Below are positions 61,497-64,000 of a DNA stretch of 64,000 bases, in pieces. The notes under the pieces are model-generated. The model made no database searches. It was not told the DNA's origin and saw only the letters and a program-made list of their open reading frames with translations. The first letter of the stretch is position 1, and the number at the start of each line of letters is the position of its first letter. The stretch lies in contig NZ_VNJI01000043.1 in assembly GCF_007786445.1 (NCBI RefSeq), forward strand, positions 1 through 64,000, read 5' to 3'. This DNA is from Paenibacillus cremeus. Its GTDB lineage: Bacteria > Bacillota > Bacilli > Paenibacillales > NBRC-103111. Position numbers and translations under genes: made by a program.

Positions 61497-63293
61497 ATGA
61501 GAAAACCATGGAAGGCTTTCAGTGTTATGGCTGTGCTGCTGCTCGCGTTGACCGCTTGCGATTCAGGTGCTTCAAGCGGGGGCTCCGATCAAACGAAGAC
61601 GGATACGTCCAAAGCACAGGTGCAAAAAGAGAACATCGACAGCTTCCCAATGGATGCCAAAAATGACAAACCGGCGATCGCGGACGGGGTGCTGAATTAT
61701 GGCTTAATTTCCGATACGCCGTTTGAGGGTACGCTCAGTTCCGCGCTGTACACCGGATCGCCGGATGCGGAGCTGCTGGGTTTTTTTGATGAATCTCTGC
61801 TGCGAAGAAATGGGGATTACGAGATTACGAATGACGGCGCCGCCACCTTCGAGCTGTCTGCCGACAAGAAGACGATGAAGATCAAAATCAAAGACAACGT
61901 CCGCTGGTCGGATAAAGAGCCGGTTAAAGCGGAAGATTTGGAGTACTCTTACTTGGTCATCGGCAGCAAAGACTATACAGGCGTACGCTACGGGGATGCG
62001 CTCATTCAGGACATCGTCGGGATGGACGAGTACCACAGCGGCAAGGCGCCGAACATTTCGGGGATTAAAGTGCTTGACGACAAGACGTTAACCATTACGT
62101 GGAACGAAGCTAATCCCTCGGTACTCTCCGGTGTATGGACTTCCGCGATGCCAAAGCATTATTTGAAGGATGTTCCGATCAATCAGCTGGCGCAATCCGA
62201 CAAAATCCGCAAAACCCCGATCGGCTTCGGGCCGTTTAAGCTGAACAAGCTCGTGCCCGGCGAGTCCGCGGAATTCGTCCGCAACGACGATTACTGGGAC
62301 GGCAAGCCGAATCTGAAGGGCGTCATCGTCAAAGTAGTGAATCCGAAGGTTGTTCTGCAAGCGTTAAAATCAGGCGAGATCGACCTGGCCGAATTCCCGA
62401 CCTATCTATATCAAGAGGCAAAAGGAACAAAGAACATTCAGTTCGTCGGTAATATCGAAGGTGCTTATACCTACGTCGGCTTTAAGCTTGGTCATTGGGA
62501 CGCGCAAAAGCAAGAGAGCGTGATGGATAATCCGAAATTCCAGAACAAAAAGCTGCGCCAAGCGATGGCTTATGCGATGGATAACCAATCGGTCGCGGAT
62601 AAGCTGTATTTCGGGCTCCGTTTTCCGGCAACGACTTTAATTCCGCCTTCCTTCTCAACCTATCACGATAAGAGTGCGAAGGGCTACCCGTACGATCCGG
62701 CCAAAGCCAAAGCCTTGCTCGACGAGGCAGGATATAAGGATAAGGATGGTGACGGGCTGCGCGAAGATCCGGATGGCAAGAAGTTTACGGTCAACTTCCT
62801 GATGATGAGCGGTGGGGATATCGCCGAGCCGCTGGCCAAATTTTATATGCAGGGCTGGAAGGACGTCGGTCTCGATGTGCAGCTGGTCAACGGACGTTTG
62901 ACGGAATTTAACTCGTTCTACGACATGGTGCAAAAGGACGATCCAAAGGTTGATATTTATGCTGCGGCTTGGAGCACCGGCGCGGATGTTGACCCTTACG
63001 GCTTGTATGGACGTAATGTCATGTTCAACTATTCGCATTGGATCAATGCCAAGAATGACGAGCTGCTGGAGAAAGGCCACTCCGAGCAGGCGTTCGACAA
63101 GAACTACCGCAAGGACATCTACAACCAGTGGCAAGCGCTGATGAACGATGAGCTGCCGATTATCCCGATGTTGTATCGTTTTGGACTGACTGCGGTCAAC
63201 AACCGAGTGAAAAACTATACGGTCGATCCGAACTCGAAGCTAACGTTGAAAGATATCAGTGTTACCTCCGATAAGGCGGAAGTGGCGCAGTAA
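61497..63293 (+). CDS. Oligopeptide-type ABC transporter solute-binding lipoprotein, OppA type (598 aa)
   Basis: A 598-aa family 5 binding protein with lipobox Cys at residue 21 (ALTAC). Domain features are MKIKIKDNVRWSDKEPVKAEDLEYSY, IGFGPFKLNKLVPGE, KLRQAMAYAMDNQSV and a D-rich loop (YKDKDGDGLREDPDGKK) that looks like a calcium-binding segment. The ATG follows AAGGGGGAGA. It is the last gene of the operon and is followed by a strong terminator. Length fits OppA rather than DppA proteins, so larger ligands are likely. Confidence 0.93.
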   Translation: MRKPWKAFSVMAVLLLALTACDSGASSGGSDQTKTDTSKAQVQKENIDSFPMDAKNDKPAIADGVLNYGLISDTPFEGTLSSALYTGSPDAELLGFFDESLLRRNGDYEITNDGAATFELSADKKTMKIKIKDNVRWSDKEPVKAEDLEYSYLVIGSKDYTGVRYGDALIQDIVGMDEYHSGKAPNISGIKVLDDKTLTITWNEANPSVLSGVWTSAMPKHYLKDVPINQLAQSDKIRKTPIGFGPFKLNKLVPGESAEFVRNDDYWDGKPNLKGVIVKVVNPKVVLQALKSGEIDLAEFPTYLYQEAKGTKNIQFVGNIEGAYTYVGFKLGHWDAQKQESVMDNPKFQNKKLRQAMAYAMDNQSVADKLYFGLRFPATTLIPPSFSTYHDKSAKGYPYDPAKAKALLDEAGYKDKDGDGLREDPDGKKFTVNFLMMSGGDIAEPLAKFYMQGWKDVGLDVQLVNGRLTEFNSFYDMVQKDDPKVDIYAAAWSTGADVDPYGLYGRNVMFNYSHWINAKNDELLEKGHSEQAFDKNYRKDIYNQWQALMNDELPIIPMLYRFGLTAVNNRVKNYTVDPNSKLTLKDISVTSDKAEVAQ

Positions 63294-63299
63294 GGGTAT

Positions 63300-63347
63300 A
63301 AAAAGCATGCTCGGCTGCCTTAGTGCATACCGGAGCATGCTTTTTTT
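63300..63347 (+). terminator. Rho-independent terminator after the opp-type operon
   Basis: AAAAAGCATGCTC (63300-63312) pairs with GAGCATGC (63333-63340) plus T, followed by seven T. Confidence 0.88.
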
Positions 63348-63420
63348 GTGGCAAATTCCAATAGACAAACCCAGAAACTGGTATTATAATTGCTGGGAAC
63401 TGGTGTTCTTGAGCGACAAG

Positions 63421-63463
63421 GTTGACAACTGTCATAGCTGTAACATCTATTACCAGTTGCAAC
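63421..63463 (+). promoter_or_regulatory. Paired GTTG(N)CAAC motifs before the aldo/keto reductase gene
   Basis: GTTGACAACTG (63421-63431) contains TTGACA as a possible -35. After 22 bases comes CAGTTGCAAC (63454-63463), then the ribosome site AAGGGAGG. The gcvT upstream region has the same two words in the same order with 21 bases between them. The two words can also pair as an RNA hairpin with one bulged A. Confidence 0.6.
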
Positions 63464-63482
63464 CAAGGGAGGAATTGAACAA

Positions 63483-64000
63483 ATGCAGCATCGTCTTCTA
63501 GGCCGGACTTCCGAGCATATTCCTGTCATTGGTCAAGGAACTTGGAAGCTTGGCGAGAATCAGCACAAGGCTCAGCAAGAAATGGAGGCGCTGCGATACG
63601 GCTTGTCCAAGGGGATGACGCTGATCGATACCGCCGAGGAATATGCCGGCGGAGGATCGGAGCGCGTGGTAGGCGAAGCGATCCGGGATGTGCGGTCCGA
63701 GGTGTTTCTGGTAACCAAGGTGTCCGCGAAGCATTGCTCTTACCAAGGCGTACTGCAAGCGGCGGAAGCCAGCTTGAAGCGCCTCAAGACCGATTACATC
63801 GACCTCTACTTGCAGCATTGGCCCAGCAAGGAATACGAGGTTGCGGAAACGATGGAAGCGATGGCGCTGCTCGTGAAGCTGGGGCTGATCAAGCATGTCG
63901 GCGTCAGTAATTTTTCGGTCAAGCTTATACAGGAGGCCCAGCAAGCGTTAGGGGATGTTCCATTAGCTTGTAATCAAGTAGCGTACCATTTGAACGACCG
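63483..64000 (+). CDS. Aldo/keto reductase, N-terminal part (runs off the window)
   Basis: The frame is open from ATG 63483 to the window end, giving 172 residues of an NAD(P)H-dependent aldo/keto reductase. Catalytic residues are visible: Asp and Tyr in LIDTAEEYAGGGSE, Lys in VTKVSAKH, and His in LYLQHWPSKEYE; GVSNFSVKLI and CNQVAYH follow as expected. The ribosome site is AAGGGAGGAA. It has its own control region with the motif pair shared with gcvT. The missing part is only cut by the window edge. It is not the source of the remnant at 10603, which corresponds to the opposite end of such a protein. Confidence 0.93.
   Translation, partial: MQHRLLGRTSEHIPVIGQGTWKLGENQHKAQQEMEALRYGLSKGMTLIDTAEEYAGGGSERVVGEAIRDVRSEVFLVTKVSAKHCSYQGVLQAAEASLKRLKTDYIDLYLQHWPSKEYEVAETMEAMALLVKLGLIKHVGVSNFSVKLIQEAQQALGDVPLACNQVAYHLND

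Overview
The window looks like chromosomal DNA from a spore-forming, Paenibacillus-like member of the Bacillota. Pointers are the split glycine decarboxylase (GcvPA plus GcvPB), a KinB-type sporulation-kinase homologue, a large S-layer-homology (SLH) surface protein, many orphan lipoprotein solute-binding proteins, CcpA-type cre boxes, strong Shine-Dalgarno sites and frequent TTG/GTG starts. The genus is inference from content. No rRNA, tRNA, CRISPR array or complete transposon was seen.

Layout. 1-122: 3' end of a group II intron of class C type. 246-3197: an uncharacterised probable alpha-toroid protein, a small conserved protein and a TIM-barrel sugar isomerase. 3263-13931: a catabolic island with a GntR regulator, a DapA-type lyase, a divergent enolase-superfamily protein, oligogalacturonate lyase (PL22), a two-subunit Fe-S hydro-lyase, three solute-binding lipoproteins (one frameshifted) and an aldo/keto reductase remnant. 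13982-19721: a split ThrE-type exporter, a MerR-like coiled-coil protein, a LarA-type racemase, an MFS transporter and a metallophosphoesterase. 19827-25553: a second pectin island with an AraC regulator, PL2 pectate lyase, two SGNH/CE12-type deacetylases and a further solute-binding protein. 25718-30298: glycine cleavage genes, with gcvT-gcvPA-gcvPB divergent from gcvH. 30366-38388: free methionine sulfoxide reductase, two secreted copper proteins, a chemoreceptor, an MFS protein and a sensor kinase. 38575-46596: a peptide-uptake operon flanked by two M20 hydrolases. 46662-49074: a LysR regulator and malic enzyme. 49130-57439: the SLH/FN3 surface protein, a repeat-bearing glycosidase-like protein and a GH42 beta-galactosidase. 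57628-63293: a second Opp-type transporter operon. 63483-end: an aldo/keto reductase cut by the window edge.

How the genes fit together. The two pectin islands supply a plausible route: PL2 depolymerises pectate, deacetylases remove acetyl groups, and PL22 cleaves unsaturated digalacturonate. The enolase-superfamily protein, DapA-type lyase, TIM-barrel isomerase and Fe-S hydro-lyase could handle a derived sugar acid. The solute-binding proteins have no adjacent permeases, so membrane components must lie elsewhere. cre-like boxes before the GntR gene, the 24195 binding protein and the SLH gene suggest carbon-catabolite control.

Most worth a second look: a GTTG(N)CAAC motif arranged almost identically before gcvT and before the terminal aldo/keto reductase; the soluble-looking glycosidase with three peptidoglycan-binding-like repeats; the pair of secreted copper proteins; an enolase-superfamily protein without the KxK motif; and 9-bp tandem repeats at stop codons.
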